A stretch of DNA of 64,000 bases from Planctomycetaceae bacterium (lineage in GTDB: Bacteria > Planctomycetota > Planctomycetia > Planctomycetales > Planctomycetaceae): assembly GCA_020638955.1 (NCBI GenBank), contig JACKHO010000002.1, positions 496,001-560,000 on the forward strand, in the 5' to 3' direction. Both the position numbers and the translations under genes were made by a program. Shown piece by piece: positions 1 to 9,372 of this stretch. How positions within the stretch are numbered: position 1 is the stretch's first letter; each line of letters begins with the position of its first letter. The notes beneath the pieces were generated by a model. It saw only the letters and a list, made by a program, of their open reading frames with translations. It was not told the origin of the DNA and made no database searches.

Positions 1-72
1 TCCCGCCACGGCAACGCCTACCGCAATTAACAGCATCCAAACCATGGTGCCGCGGATGTTCCTCCACATCAT
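1..72 (-). CDS. Partial start of a membrane or secreted protein
   Basis: Only the first 24 codons lie in the window. The reading starts M-M-W-R-N-I-R-G-T-M and continues into a strongly hydrophobic stretch (VWMLLIAVGVAVAG), which looks like a signal peptide or first membrane segment. The ATG at position 72 overlaps the TGA stop of the upstream glycosyltransferase gene in an ATGA arrangement, and AAGGAG lies just upstream. Translational coupling with the glycosyltransferase is therefore likely. The function cannot be judged from this fragment. Confidence 0.6.
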   Translation of the reverse strand, partial: MMWRNIRGTMVWMLLIAVGVAVAG

Positions 73-1406
73 GATGCCGCTCCTTCAGTGCTCTTACCGT
101 TGGGCCACAGCAGACTGCAGAGACCAACGGCGGAAGGAATCATGAGTGGGTATTCGCCCGGCAGGCGATAGCGCAGCGAAGCCACGAACAGGCAGTGAAG
201 TGCGCAGAAATACAGGATTGGCCCGGCACCAATGACGAGCAGCGGCAACGACCGTCGCTCGCGCCAGAGACCAATGACTGCCAGGACAAGGCACGGAACA
301 TAAATGATGCTCGTCACGATACGCGCAGGCCAATTGTCGAACTGAGACGCATTCGGCCAGGGATTCCAGTAGCGTTTGAACTTCTCCCATCCCAGTTGGA
401 CGACGCGTCCGGGATTCTCACGGGCAAATTCAAAAGCGGCCCGCTTGTAGTGCTGGTCGACCTCATATTCGCTCAGCGAAGCGGGAAGATTGTCCCGCTC
501 GAAGAATGTCATATCACTTTCGCCCGTGGCGTCGGGATTGAGTCCATCATACAGACTCGCACCCATCCAGAGTGTTGTCAGCTTGAAGTGACCAGTGACC
601 CGCGCGTTTCGAAATCCCCACGGAAGGAGGGGGAGGAGCATTCCGAGAACAACGAGGGCTGCGAACAACAATCCCCGACTTGGAAAGCATGACGAACCGG
701 ATCGTTTGTGGTGCCAGTCGAGCCCAACGAGTAATGCGCCGAATGCGGGAACGGCGAGAATCCAGCTCGGCTTCAGGTAAATCGCGATCGCAGAGGTCAC
801 GCCGGTGATGAGCGACAGAACAATTCCCCGCTTCAGGGGCAATGATTGCAAATCACACAGCAGGCAGCAGCCGGGCAACAACGTTCCCAGAAGCGCCACC
901 GAGAAGACGGATTCGCAAAGCAGCACGGGCGAGAACGCAATGAAGACGGGCGAAATGGCCGTCAGCAAAGCTGCAATGAGTCCCGTTCGTTCGTCACGCA
1001 ACTTGCTCCCCAGGAAGTAGCAGAGAATGGGAGCCAATGAGCAAAGTACGGCCATGAAAATTCGTGCTGCCGACTTGCTGTTGCCAAAAACGTTGATGGA
1101 AATGGCCAGCAATGTCGGGAAGCCCGGCATCCTCAATGCATAACGGGGAGGTTCGTAAATGCGGTACTCATCGCCCGCTGCCAGCTTCTCTCCCAGTTCC
1201 CAGTAGCCGTTGGCATCACCCAGGATAAGGAATTCACGTTGCCAACGCTGGTCCAACTGATACTGCAGCGTCCAGGCCGTGGCGACGCGCAGTATCAGTC
1301 CGAGGAGAAGAATGAGGACCAGCCAGCGCCGGTTCGCCCCACTAGGCAGCTCGCACCTGTGCCGCAGGGGCGGAGCCAGTGAGTTGTTGGCGGTATCCGT
1401 TGACAT
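69..1406 (-). CDS. GT39-like membrane glycosyltransferase (PMT/ArnT type)
   Basis: Integral membrane glycosyltransferase of about 445 residues that probably moves a sugar from a polyprenyl-phosphate donor on the outer face of the cytoplasmic membrane. A first membrane segment (WLVLILLLGLILRVATAW) is followed by an extracytoplasmic loop with GDANGYW. Its acidic residue is in the place of the catalytic Asp of the PMT/ArnT superfamily. Then come RMPGFP and many further hydrophobic helices. The chosen ATG at 1406 has GAGG six bases upstream and lies 65 bp inside the preceding gene; an ATG further upstream would add a Cys/His-rich segment that looks non-coding. The stop overlaps the start of the next gene, so 2271 to 1 looks like one operon. 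The acceptor is unknown. Confidence 0.8.
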   Translation of the reverse strand: MSTDTANNSLAPPLRHRCELPSGANRRWLVLILLLGLILRVATAWTLQYQLDQRWQREFLILGDANGYWELGEKLAAGDEYRIYEPPRYALRMPGFPTLLAISINVFGNSKSAARIFMAVLCSLAPILCYFLGSKLRDERTGLIAALLTAISPVFIAFSPVLLCESVFSVALLGTLLPGCCLLCDLQSLPLKRGIVLSLITGVTSAIAIYLKPSWILAVPAFGALLVGLDWHHKRSGSSCFPSRGLLFAALVVLGMLLPLLPWGFRNARVTGHFKLTTLWMGASLYDGLNPDATGESDMTFFERDNLPASLSEYEVDQHYKRAAFEFARENPGRVVQLGWEKFKRYWNPWPNASQFDNWPARIVTSIIYVPCLVLAVIGLWRERRSLPLLVIGAGPILYFCALHCLFVASLRYRLPGEYPLMIPSAVGLCSLLWPNGKSTEGAAS

Positions 1407-2271
1407 GCTGGGCCTCGAGCCGTGCAAGCCCTTCTGAGAGCAGTGGCATCGCAACGCACAGTGCTTTGCGAATTCGCTTTGTCTGCAGTGAACACTCACC
1501 CAGACCAAATCCTTGTGGAGGAGCGCTCAGGGCAGAGTCGCGACGCAGTGCCAGCCAGGGGAGGTCAAACTGGTCGGCAAGTCGCTGTGCAAACTTCAGC
1601 GGGCTGACACGTTCCGCACCGGCAACATGGAACACGCCAGTGAGTCGTTCCGCGTGGGCACGATCCAGAATGTCAGCCAAATCGGTCGCCAGGATGGGAG
1701 TGGCATGCCGGATGTGATCTTGCTCCACCACGCGTCGCGATTCGACTTCGGCCAGCATTTTTTCCAGCCAGCCGGAACGACTTGGATCGGGTGACCAGCC
1801 AAAGGCGTTCGTGCGAATAATCAGTGCGCCGGGAAGTTGTTCCTGGACCTGTTCTTCGGTGGCCCGCACGGTGAGTGCTTCAATGGAATGACACTGTCCG
1901 GGGCTTTCTTCATCATGGAACATCCAGGGCCCTGTGAAGAGGGCGTCGGATGAAATCATCGTGAAGTCGGCGTTGGCCTCTTTGGCAGCGGCAGCCCATT
2001 CGCGGGCCTGATCTACCATAGCCTCAGTGATGGATGCCTTAGACCGGGGATCCCAGATGGAGCGGGCGGCAGGGCCGCAGTAGACAATTCGGTCCGGCTT
2101 GCTGGCCTCAACAACCTGACAAACAGTGTCGGCAGGATCGAGCGCCTGACATCCTGCAATGTCGTAGCGTCTTTCCGGAGCCCATGTTAAGACGCGATGC
2201 CGGTCTGCGAGCGATGCCGCAATATTGGCTCCGACAACCGTGTCCACTCCCACGACGAGAAGACTCTCCAC
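1342..2271 (-). CDS. RmlD-like extended SDR-family protein
   Basis: About 309 residues with an N-terminal Rossmann fold (LLVVGVDTVVGANIA) and the general layout of dTDP-4-dehydrorhamnose reductase or UDP-sugar epimerases, including a C-terminal segment (TGVFHVAGAERVS) typical of RmlD-type sugar-nucleotide-binding proteins. I chose the GTG at 2271 because GGGAGG lies six bases upstream and the protein then begins directly at the first beta strand; an ATG at 2343 would add 24 unconserved residues. The usual catalytic Tyr-x-x-x-Lys is not visible at its expected place before RATEEQV, so the protein may bind NAD(P) or a sugar nucleotide without classic SDR catalysis. It overlaps the following glycosyltransferase gene by 65 bp, suggesting joint action in glycan synthesis. 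Confidence 0.7.
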   Translation of the reverse strand: MESLLVVGVDTVVGANIAASLADRHRVLTWAPERRYDIAGCQALDPADTVCQVVEASKPDRIVYCGPAARSIWDPRSKASITEAMVDQAREWAAAAKEANADFTMISSDALFTGPWMFHDEESPGQCHSIEALTVRATEEQVQEQLPGALIIRTNAFGWSPDPSRSGWLEKMLAEVESRRVVEQDHIRHATPILATDLADILDRAHAERLTGVFHVAGAERVSPLKFAQRLADQFDLPWLALRRDSALSAPPQGFGLGECSLQTKRIRKALCVAMPLLSEGLARLEAQHVNGYRQQLTGSAPAAQVRAA

Positions 2272-2433
2272 GCTGCGCCTCCCTGCTTTGGCGTGTATTG
2301 TGTTTGATGTCGGACGTACCGACACCTTCATCCGGGAAGGCATTCATCCGGTGAATGCTTCCAAGCGGGGCGGAGTATAAACGTCCCTTCGAAAATCCAC
2401 CAAGAGCAATCGGCAAAGATTGCCGAAGGCCAA

Positions 2434-2943
2434 TCAGCTTGTCATGTAAGCAGTCGCGGACGCCAGCACGCAGGCCATACTTGCTGCCCGTTTCGCTGGT
2501 GCGGTGCTCGCTCCGGTGATGTCGGCAGTGTCGATGCGGACGTTGCAAATGGCATTAAAGCCCTTCTCTTCTGCTTGTTCGAGAAGCCGCAACACAGCTT
2601 CACGACGGGCACGATCAATCATTTTCTGGTACCCACGCATTTCTCCGCCGAAGAAATTCACCCATCCGGCCCAGAACGTTTTCCAGTAGTCCGATGCAAT
2701 GACGACCTCCGCCACGACGAGCTGCGGTGTCTGGCTGCCGGGCTGAATGTTGGGAAATGTTTTAACTTGGCTGACCGCACTGCGGGGGTAACCACTTTCC
2801 CGTTCCCTGAGACTCTGCAGGTGCCATTTCTCCGTGAAATGTCCCATGATGATGCATCCCACGGCAATGCCCAGCGGAAGCAGGACAGAAAGTAATGTGA
2901 CCAGAACTGTGACTAATTCTTCCATCGATATGAAGACATGCAT
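2434..2943 (-). CDS. Membrane-anchored YbjQ-family (DUF74) protein
   Basis: 169 residues, or 163 from the second ATG at 2925. The N-terminus is one hydrophobic helix (roughly residues 10-34) ending GIAVGCIIMGHF. The C-terminal two thirds are a YbjQ/UPF0145 domain: VVIASDYWKTFWAGW, then FFGGEMRGYQKMIDRAR, EAVLRLLEQAEEKG and FNAICNVRIDTADI. YbjQ proteins form pentamers and are often called heavy-metal-binding, but no biochemical function is established. The gene lies 51 bp downstream of a second YbjQ-family gene, so the two look like a tandem duplication in which only this one gained a membrane anchor. Confidence 0.75.
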   Translation of the reverse strand: MHVFISMEELVTVLVTLLSVLLPLGIAVGCIIMGHFTEKWHLQSLRERESGYPRSAVSQVKTFPNIQPGSQTPQLVVAEVVIASDYWKTFWAGWVNFFGGEMRGYQKMIDRARREAVLRLLEQAEEKGFNAICNVRIDTADITGASTAPAKRAASMACVLASATAYMTS

Positions 2944-2994
2944 GTCTGTATGGGGAATGAAACAGAATGAAACCCGTCAGTGCCTGACCAGGAA

Positions 2995-3324
2995 TCAGGT
3001 CTCTGTTTCTTTGACGACAACAACAGCCGTTCCATACACGTATAATTCGGCGGCTCCCTGCGTAATGGCGCTCGTGCTGAACCGCACGTTAACCACGGCA
3101 TTGGCCCCGAGGTCTTCTGCATGATCAATCATGCGTTCCGTGGCCTGCTCGCGCGATTCGGTGAGCAACTCGGTATACCCACTGACCTCACCGCCAATGA
3201 GGTTGCGAAATCCCGCCATAATGTCTCGACCAATATGTTTTGCCCGAACAGTGTTACCCTGCACCAGTCCTTTCACTTCTTTGATACGGTAGCCCGGAAT
3301 GGTTTCAGTATTGGTGAGCAGCAT
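2995..3324 (-). CDS. YbjQ-family (UPF0145/DUF74) protein
   Basis: A compact soluble YbjQ protein of 109 residues, the usual size for the family. It starts MLLTNTETIPGYRI and contains VQGNTVRAKHIGRDI, then LIGGEVSGYTELL, REQATERMIDHAEDLG and ANAVVNVRFSTSAI. These are the family landmarks, including the GGE-x-x-GY turn also present in the neighbouring membrane-anchored paralogue. Members assemble as pentamers in crystal structures; the role in the cell is not known. It is the first gene of the leftward YbjQ pair and is transcribed away from the squalene/phytoene synthase gene, whose start lies about 170 bp to the right. Confidence 0.85.
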   Translation of the reverse strand: MLLTNTETIPGYRIKEVKGLVQGNTVRAKHIGRDIMAGFRNLIGGEVSGYTELLTESREQATERMIDHAEDLGANAVVNVRFSTSAITQGAAELYVYGTAVVVVKETET

Positions 3325-3492
3325 GGACGCGAAATCCCGTTGAACGTTGGGTAAACAGTCACTGTGCGAATATTCTGCATTTGCCTGGCCTGAATCACAA
3401 GTCGGTGCGGGCGGTTGACGGCGACCCCATCCACTCGGCAGGATGTCGCCCTAAAGAACGTCCCGAGTTTCCCGCCTCTGAACTTATCACAC

Positions 3493-4377
3493 ATGACTGC
3501 TGGTCACGCCGTATCACTGGAGGATTCGTATCGGCATTGCCAGAAATTGGCAAAGAAAAGCCGCAGCAACTTCTATTGCAGCTTCTTTGCCCTGCCGCGC
3601 TCGCAGTTCCGCGACATGTGTGTGCTGTACGCCTACATGCGCCGGACCGACGACATCGGTGATGCCGAGGGCAGGTCACTGGACGAACGGCGGCAACAAC
3701 TTTCCGACTGGGAAGCTGGGCTGCAGGCGGCATTGCGGGATGGTCGCATGGGAACCGAGCCCATCTTTCCGTCGTTGGCAGAAATGGTTCGGCGTCACAG
3801 CATTCCGCATCAGTTGTTGTTTGACGTCATTGCGGGAGTCGAGTCCGATTTGGCGCCACGGCGATTTGCCGACATGACCGCGCTGCAGCGTTACTGCTAT
3901 CACGTCGCGGGCGTTGTGGGATTGTCCTGCGTTCACATTTGGGGGAATGATGGCGACCCCGCCGTGCGTGATCTCGCGATTGACTGTGGCCTCGCGTTCC
4001 AACTCACCAACATTCTGCGGGACGTCGGTGAAGACATTCGGCATGGTCGCGTCTATTTGCCACAGGATTTACTGCAGCGGCACGGATGTACCGAACAGGA
4101 ATTGGCGCAGCCATCGGCATCATCTTCCGTGCGCGCCGCGGTCGCTGAATTACTGGGGCAGGCGCGGGAACTGCTGGAACGTTCCCGCGCTTTGGAAACG
4201 CATTTGAGCCGAGATGGCGCCCGGATGTATCGAGCTATGCAACGAACGTACGGACACCTGCAAGAGGCAATTGCCAAGGTCGACTACGACGTGCTGAAAC
4301 ATCGTGCCAGCCTGTCCACACTGCAAACGCTCGGCATTGCCTGGAGTTGTGTGTGGGACCGCTGGGTCAGCCGCTGA
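3493..4377 (+). CDS. Squalene/phytoene synthase family protein (HpnC/HpnD-like)
   Basis: Head-to-head prenyl synthase of 294 residues that would condense two farnesyl or geranylgeranyl diphosphates. Both Asp-rich magnesium-diphosphate motifs are present: RRTDDIGD at about residues 50-57, and NILRDVGEDIRHGRVYLP further on. The segment FYCSFFALP near the N-terminus is typical of trans-isoprenyl diphosphate synthases of this class. Planctomycetes make squalene for hopanoids and sterols with HpnC, HpnD and HpnE, so presqualene diphosphate synthesis is a fair guess, but a phytoene synthase cannot be excluded from motifs alone. I chose the ATG at 3493; an ATG at 3415 would add 26 residues without family similarity. 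No other hopanoid or carotenoid gene is adjacent. Confidence 0.82.
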   Translation: MTAGHAVSLEDSYRHCQKLAKKSRSNFYCSFFALPRSQFRDMCVLYAYMRRTDDIGDAEGRSLDERRQQLSDWEAGLQAALRDGRMGTEPIFPSLAEMVRRHSIPHQLLFDVIAGVESDLAPRRFADMTALQRYCYHVAGVVGLSCVHIWGNDGDPAVRDLAIDCGLAFQLTNILRDVGEDIRHGRVYLPQDLLQRHGCTEQELAQPSASSSVRAAVAELLGQARELLERSRALETHLSRDGARMYRAMQRTYGHLQEAIAKVDYDVLKHRASLSTLQTLGIAWSCVWDRWVSR

Positions 4378-4562
4378 CATATTCTCACTGGTGGCACTGA
4401 CTTTCTGGCGTGGCAGCCGGGGTTCTGATTCCTGCCCAAAATGGATATAACCCCGTTCGACTTCGTGTGATGCACTTCTTCGATGGTCACGTCGTTTCTG
4501 CAGCGAACGTTCGCCGCTGCGTTCCCAAATGTCTCGTTCAAGTATCTTCCAGGATTTCACGG

Positions 4563-6290
4563 ATGTCTGAGTCCGACACACCGACTGCCGAAACGGTGAC
4601 GCCAACGGAATGGTCACGGCCATTCGCCAACTGGCCAACTCTCCGAGTGATTTCCCATTACGTCACAGGACTGGCGTTTGTGGCGGCCATCATCAGTCAG
4701 CTTGTTATCTGGGTCATTTGGGAACCGGTTTTCGGGGACTCACTGAAATACCTCATTACCTACTCGATGTCACTGCTCCTCATTTTCTGGGGACTGGGCT
4801 GGTGGTTTGTGTTTGCCCCCGTTTCGTGGCGCACGGCGAGCACCGTGGGAATTCCCATGCTGATTGTTGTCCTCGCATTCTTCGGCTCGATTCGCCGTCT
4901 CGACATGTCCGGTGACATGCGGGCTGCCATCGAATTTCGCTGGCAACCCACGCGCGAGCAGCGTCTGGCAGCTCACCGTGAACAAATGCAGAACACCCCC
5001 GTCGCAGACCTTGGCGAAGTTCCAGCTATAACACCCGAAGACATGCCCGGGTACCGAGGAATTCATCGTGACGGCGTGGTCATCGGACCCAAGTTGACGC
5101 AGGACTGGGAAGCGCATCCGCCAGAACAGTTGTGGCGACAGCCCATCGGCGGGGGGTATGCGCAGTTCGCTGTTGTCGGTTCACTGCTCGTCACCATCGA
5201 ACAACGAGGCGAGAACGAAGCGATCGTCTGCTACGACGCGAAAACCGGCGCTGAACGCTGGGTGTACGAGTATCCCGCTAATTTCGTTGAAGCCATGGGA
5301 GGTCCCGGACCGCGAACCACACCAACCATTGACGGCGACGCGGTATTTGTCGCCGGTGCACTGGGTGACATTCATTGCCTCAGTCTGCTGAGCGGTAAGA
5401 AACGCTGGCAGGTGAATGTCATCCAGGACTACGGACTCATCAATACCGACTGGGCCATGTCCTCGTCGCCACTTGTCATTGGAACGAAGGTAATAGTGAA
5501 TCCCGGTGGTCCCAATGGGAACGGGCTGGTCGCTTTGCACCGTGACACGGGGGCCGTCATCTGGGCGACTGAGGGCATCCTCGATATCAAGGGGACGCCC
5601 GCACGAAACCGACCCGGGTATTCGTCGCCGACGCTCGTAGAACTCTTTGGCGTCGAGCAAATCCTGAACCTGGATGGTACGGCCCTGCGCGGGCACGATC
5701 CCGATACCGGAGAACAACTCTGGTCGTTCCCGTATGAGAATGACGCGGGAGTCAACGCGGCCCAACCCATACTGCTGCCTGACGGAAAAATCTTCCTGTC
5801 CGCCAGTTACAACCTGGGATCAACGCTCGTCCAACTGGCCTACGAAGAAGGAAAGTGGAGTACGTCCGAGTTGTGGAATTCGCTCGAGCTTCGCGGAAAG
5901 TTTTCGACTGCTCACCTGATTGACGGTTACATCTACGGTGTGGACGAAGGGATTATGGTGTGCCTCGACCCCAAGACCGGCGAACGAATGTGGAAAGGAA
6001 GCCGTGAAGGCCTGCGTGGCCGCTATGGTCATGGCCAGCAACTCTTCACGAACGGTCAGCTCGTTATTCTGACGGAGTCAGGCGACCTCGTGTTGATGAA
6101 TCCCAATCCCGACCATCTGGAAGAGGTGACGCACTTCAAAGTGCTCCCTGATGGAAAAGTGTGGAATCCCCCGGCACTCGTCGGTGGACGGGCTTACGTG
6201 CGGAACGCTCAGGAAATGGCGGCGTTTGATTTGCGAGCGGAATCAACTCCCGCTGCCACGAACGATGAAGTCGTCTCAACGGCAGACTGA
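4563..6290 (+). CDS. Membrane-anchored PQQ-type beta-propeller protein
   Basis: 575 residues from the ATG at 4563, which has an AGGA-type ribosome site. The N-terminal about 110 residues hold three hydrophobic helices (around ISHYVTGLAFVAAIISQLV, LLLIFWGLGWWFVFAPV and VGIPMLIVVLAFFGSI). The rest is an extracytoplasmic propeller: PGYRGIHRDG opens the domain as in the planctomycete WRGP-type PQQ family, followed by repeats such as VCYDAKTGAERWVYEY, HCLSLLSGKKRWQVNV, VALHRDTGAVIWATEG and VCLDPKTGERMWKG. The fold resembles quinoprotein dehydrogenases and BamB, but the residues that bind PQQ in true dehydrogenases are not evident, so an enzymatic role is not implied. It follows the squalene/phytoene synthase gene by about 185 bp and is convergent with ruvB. 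Confidence 0.82.
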   Translation: MSESDTPTAETVTPTEWSRPFANWPTLRVISHYVTGLAFVAAIISQLVIWVIWEPVFGDSLKYLITYSMSLLLIFWGLGWWFVFAPVSWRTASTVGIPMLIVVLAFFGSIRRLDMSGDMRAAIEFRWQPTREQRLAAHREQMQNTPVADLGEVPAITPEDMPGYRGIHRDGVVIGPKLTQDWEAHPPEQLWRQPIGGGYAQFAVVGSLLVTIEQRGENEAIVCYDAKTGAERWVYEYPANFVEAMGGPGPRTTPTIDGDAVFVAGALGDIHCLSLLSGKKRWQVNVIQDYGLINTDWAMSSSPLVIGTKVIVNPGGPNGNGLVALHRDTGAVIWATEGILDIKGTPARNRPGYSSPTLVELFGVEQILNLDGTALRGHDPDTGEQLWSFPYENDAGVNAAQPILLPDGKIFLSASYNLGSTLVQLAYEEGKWSTSELWNSLELRGKFSTAHLIDGYIYGVDEGIMVCLDPKTGERMWKGSREGLRGRYGHGQQLFTNGQLVILTESGDLVLMNPNPDHLEEVTHFKVLPDGKVWNPPALVGGRAYVRNAQEMAAFDLRAESTPAATNDEVVSTAD

Positions 6291-6331
6291 CGACCACCTT
6301 GTCATGAGGATGGGCGTCTGTTGGCGTGCCC

Positions 6332-6400
6332 TCGTGAGCCGAAGGCCGTCAGGCCTCGGGCCATAATGATGCCCGGCCGCTTACGCGTCGCGGCTCACGA
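6332..6400. repeat. Palindromic repeat between convergent genes
   Basis: A perfect 10-bp inverted repeat (TCGTGAGCCG at 6332-6341 and CGGCTCACGA at 6391-6400) brackets a GC-rich centre that can itself fold (AAGGCCGTCAGGCCTCGGG opposite GCCCGGCCGC). It sits in the short gap between the convergent propeller gene and ruvB. It has no T-tract, so it is more like a REP-type extragenic palindrome than an intrinsic terminator, though it could still protect both 3' ends. Confidence 0.6.
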
Positions 6401-6424
6401 CCGAATGACAAATTGATGAACGCA

Positions 6425-7480
6425 CTATCCATGCGGACGTGAGCGTCCGACGTGAGCATATGCAGCACTCGTGACCACGCGGCCGCGTGGTGTTCGTTGA
6501 ATGAGTCCCGACCGGAGCAGGAACGGTTCGATGTCATCTTCCAGTGTGTCCGGCGGAATGGACATACTGTGCGCAATGGCCTGCAATCCCGCAGGTCCAC
6601 CTGCGAAGACATCCATGACCGTTTCGAGATAGCGGCGGTCCTGTCGCTCAAGACCGAGCACGTCGATTTCCAGGAGTTGAAGTGCGTCGTCCGCGATTTT
6701 CGTCGTGATTTCACCATTGGGATCACGCAGTGTGGCGAAGTCCCGGGTTCGCATGAGGATGTTGTTGGCTTTACGCGGGGTCCCCTGACTGCGTCGCGCG
6801 ACTTCGTGCGCGGCTTCATCCGTAATGGACGTGCGTAGCTTTCGCGCATTACGACGGACAATCTCGATGAGGTCTTCCAGCTCGTAGAAGTCGAGGTGTT
6901 CGCGATAGACAAACCGGTCTCGCATGGGAGCCGTGAGCATCCCGGCCCGGGTAGTGGCTCCAATTACGGTGAACGGTTTGAGCTGCATGTTGATGGTGCG
7001 GGCATTCAGTCCGTCACCCAGCGCAATATCGATACGGAAGTCTTCCATCGCGGGGTAAAGAAACTCTTCTACGGCGGGCCGCAGGCGGTGGATTTCGTCG
7101 ATGAAAAGCACGGAGTTGTGTCCGGCATTGGTCAGGTATGGGAGCAGGTCTTTAGGAGCGTCGAGAGCTGGGCCCGCCGCCATTTGCACGTCGACCCCCA
7201 GTTCGCGTGGGATGACAGTCGCCAGTGTAGTTTTGCCAATTCCCGGTGGCCCATCGAGCAGCAAATGGCCGAGCGTATCTCCCCGTTTACGCGTGGCATC
7301 CAGAATGATTTTGATCCGTTCGACGACTTTGCGTTGCCCCAGCACATCTTCCAGTCGTTTGGGCCGCAGCGTTTCGTCGAGTTGACGATCTTCAAGGTCA
7401 ACCGGCACGGAAGGTACATCCGAAACGAGGTCCTCGTCCGGTTCGTCATCTCCATCGTGAAATACCGCTTCTCGTGCCAT
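6425..7480 (-). CDS. ruvB: Holliday junction branch migration helicase RuvB
   Basis: ATPase motor of the RuvAB complex, which drives branch migration of Holliday junctions in recombination and repair. The protein has about 351 residues, close to the family norm plus an acidic N-terminal extension of some 28 residues. Visible motifs are [12 protein letters not shown] (N-terminal RuvB signature), Walker [10 protein letters not shown] at about 78-86, Walker [10 protein letters not shown], sensor-1 region [15 protein letters not shown] with the following MRDRF arginine-finger region, and sensor-2 region [18 protein letters not shown]. The C-terminus contains the winged-helix domain ([12 protein letters not shown]). 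The segment after the arginine finger ([10 protein letters not shown]) departs from the common FGI form. Start is ATG 7480 or GTG 7483; GAGG lies upstream. ruvA and ruvC are not next to it. Confidence 0.93.
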   Translation of the reverse strand: MAREAVFHDGDDEPDEDLVSDVPSVPVDLEDRQLDETLRPKRLEDVLGQRKVVERIKIILDATRKRGDTLGHLLLDGPPGIGKTTLATVIPRELGVDVQMAAGPALDAPKDLLPYLTNAGHNSVLFIDEIHRLRPAVEEFLYPAMEDFRIDIALGDGLNARTINMQLKPFTVIGATTRAGMLTAPMRDRFVYREHLDFYELEDLIEIVRRNARKLRTSITDEAAHEVARRSQGTPRKANNILMRTRDFATLRDPNGEITTKIADDALQLLEIDVLGLERQDRRYLETVMDVFAGGPAGLQAIAHSMSIPPDTLEDDIEPFLLRSGLIQRTPRGRVVTSAAYAHVGRSRPHG

Positions 7481-7518
7481 CACTTTTCCTCAGGTCTCCG
7501 TACCATCTCGACTCGATC

Positions 7519-7659
7519 GTAGGATGCGTGGAGCAAGTCGACCTACTACGGTGGGTTACGCCCGCCAGGCAAACATCATTGGATCGACGCTTTGTTTTGC
7601 AGTTTGGACGACTTGCGTAACGCAACATTCTTAGAGTGGCGGACTTCACCCACCCTACG
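7519..7659. repeat. About 140-bp imperfect palindromic element, copy 1
   Basis: This stretch begins GTAGGATGCGTGGAGCAAGT and ends GCGGACTTCACCCACCCTAC, so the ends are inverted repeats. Inside are GGTGGGTTACGCCCGC and GACTTGCGTAACGCA, which also pair roughly. The same blocks in the same order recur at 20460-20599. It therefore behaves like a dispersed non-autonomous palindromic element (REP or MITE type) in intergenic DNA. It lies in the 460-bp gap between ruvB and the sugar phosphate cyclase gene; I see no gene in the rest of that gap. Confidence 0.75.
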
Positions 7660-7942
7660 GATGTGGTCTCCGGAGTATGGCCGCAAGGTACGGCAATAGT
7701 GGTCAGGAGTCCAGTGGAAACAAGGCGGGCTCGATTCCACCGAATTTGACGATGCACGAATGCGAAGAAGGAACCGCGAATAAGACGGATTAGGCGAATC
7801 TTTGAAACGTGCCTACGGAGCCACGTTAGTCCTCGTCAAGTTTGGTGAAGAATCCGTCCATGACCGACAGAGTTGGAAAAAAAATCATTCGCTCTATTCG
7901 CGGTTCTCCTTCCTCCCGTCAGCGGACACACAGATCCCGGCT

Positions 7943-9121
7943 CTAGGCGCCGAATGACATGGCGGCGGCTTCGCCTCGCATGTAGGCGGCGACGAATTCG
8001 ATGGCTTCCATCATGCGGGGGCGGTCGACGGTATGCACGTCGAGTTTGGTTCCAATATTCGGAACCATCGTCAGTGTGAGTCGACCACCGAGGTGCTGGC
8101 GGAACTCTTCCAATCCCTGGAACAACTCTTTGGTTTCGTGCAGCACGGGGTGATCCAGTTTCAAACCCAGGTTTCGCAGTGTGGTCAACACCCGGCGGGC
8201 GTCGGCAGCTGGAAGACCGTGGACGAGGGACGAATACACCGTGTCGACTGCGACACCAATGGCCACTGCTTCACCATGCCGCAACTCGTAGTTCGACATT
8301 GCTTCCAGCTTGTGTGCCGACCAGTGTCCGTAATCGAGTGGCCGGGCTTCGAGTGCTTCGAAAGGATCACCACCCAACGTGATGTGGTCGAGGTGCAATT
8401 TGGCTGAACGCTGAATAATGGGCCAGGCGACGTTCATGTCGCGGGCGGCAATGGCACTCGCACCCGCTTCAATGGCGGCAAAGTCGTCAGCATTCTTCAG
8501 CATGCTGACCTTCACGGCCTCGGAGAATCCACAACGGAAGTCTCGGTCGGGCAGCGTCGACAGCAGTTGCTGGTCGTTCACTACGCCCCAGGGAACAGCG
8601 AAACTCCCAAGCCAGTTTTTCTTCTGGAACAGATTAATACTGTTCTTCACACCCACACCGGAATCGGCCTGGGCGAGAGTTGTCGTCGGCAGGCGAACGA
8701 GCCGAATGCCGCGATGGGAAATGCCCGCTGCAAAGCCAACGGCATCGAGTACGGCACCGCCACCGATAACAACGACGTAACTGCGGCGGTCGAGATCGGC
8801 CGCGTTCATGCACTTGAGCATGCGCTCGATGATATGCACGTCATTCTTGACGGCTTCTCCGCCGGGGCAAATCTGAATGTTGCTGGCGAGTTGGAAGCGG
8901 TCTTTGTTCTCGCTGGCGAGCGTCCGCAGTCGTGACCGAAGTTGCGGATGCGCCTCGTCGACGTATTGATCAATCCAAAACTGCACGCGCGGAATTTGAT
9001 CGCCCGAAGCTTCCAGTAAGTCCAGCAAGACGCTGCTGCCGGCTCCCAAGACATTCCCGGTGAACCGCAGGCGGTGCTGAAACTGAACAGAAAATGTGAT
9101 GTCGACGTTCGCGTCGGTCAT
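7943..9121 (-). CDS. Sugar phosphate cyclase, 3-dehydroquinate synthase family (EboD-like)
   Basis: 392 residues of the NAD-dependent sugar phosphate cyclase superfamily. Visible are the NAD-binding stretch [19 protein letters not shown], then [37 protein letters not shown], and the metal-binding region with [20 protein letters not shown]. The pattern of an Ala-Gln-x-Asp-Ser-Gly-Val-Gly segment and two-helix spacing is closer, from memory, to EboD-type and related secondary-metabolism cyclases than to the shikimate enzyme AroB. No other ebo gene is adjacent, so the substrate is open. Start ATG 9121 was preferred because upstream residues up to 9268 look non-coding. It is transcribed divergently from a methyltransferase gene. 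Confidence 0.75.
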   Translation of the reverse strand: MTDANVDITFSVQFQHRLRFTGNVLGAGSSVLLDLLEASGDQIPRVQFWIDQYVDEAHPQLRSRLRTLASENKDRFQLASNIQICPGGEAVKNDVHIIERMLKCMNAADLDRRSYVVVIGGGAVLDAVGFAAGISHRGIRLVRLPTTTLAQADSGVGVKNSINLFQKKNWLGSFAVPWGVVNDQQLLSTLPDRDFRCGFSEAVKVSMLKNADDFAAIEAGASAIAARDMNVAWPIIQRSAKLHLDHITLGGDPFEALEARPLDYGHWSAHKLEAMSNYELRHGEAVAIGVAVDTVYSSLVHGLPAADARRVLTTLRNLGLKLDHPVLHETKELFQGLEEFRQHLGGRLTLTMVPNIGTKLDVHTVDRPRMMEAIEFVAAYMRGEAAAMSFGA

Positions 9122-9372
9122 TTCGTTGATTCTGACGTTGGCTGGGCAAATACGCACAAAGGGCAGGACGAGTTCCCTGAGGAACACGTCACTCTGAGAT
9201 TTTGACCCATCAGCCACACATGATGCAACCGATTGCCGCATCACGCCGAAGATTCGGGAGAAACACACCCGTCATTATTCCGTTTACGCATGTTACGGAA
9301 AACGTGGTTGCGAATTTACTCGCTGGCGCAGACAATTCGACTCACGAGCCAATTCCCACATTTCAGTCGCTG

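Noticed and set aside
7715..7745. A GGGCTCGATTCC-like sequence resembling a tRNA T-arm.
   Set aside because: No acceptor stem, D-arm or anticodon arm could be placed around it.
7446..7757. A 103-codon open frame on the minus strand between ruvB and the cyclase gene.
   Set aside because: Most of it lies over the palindromic element and the ruvB start; the composition is atypical and no feature is visible.
7943..9121. An ebo-type biosynthetic cluster around the sugar phosphate cyclase.
   Set aside because: None of the other ebo genes (UbiA-like prenyltransferase, TatD-like hydrolase and others) is near; only the cyclase is present.
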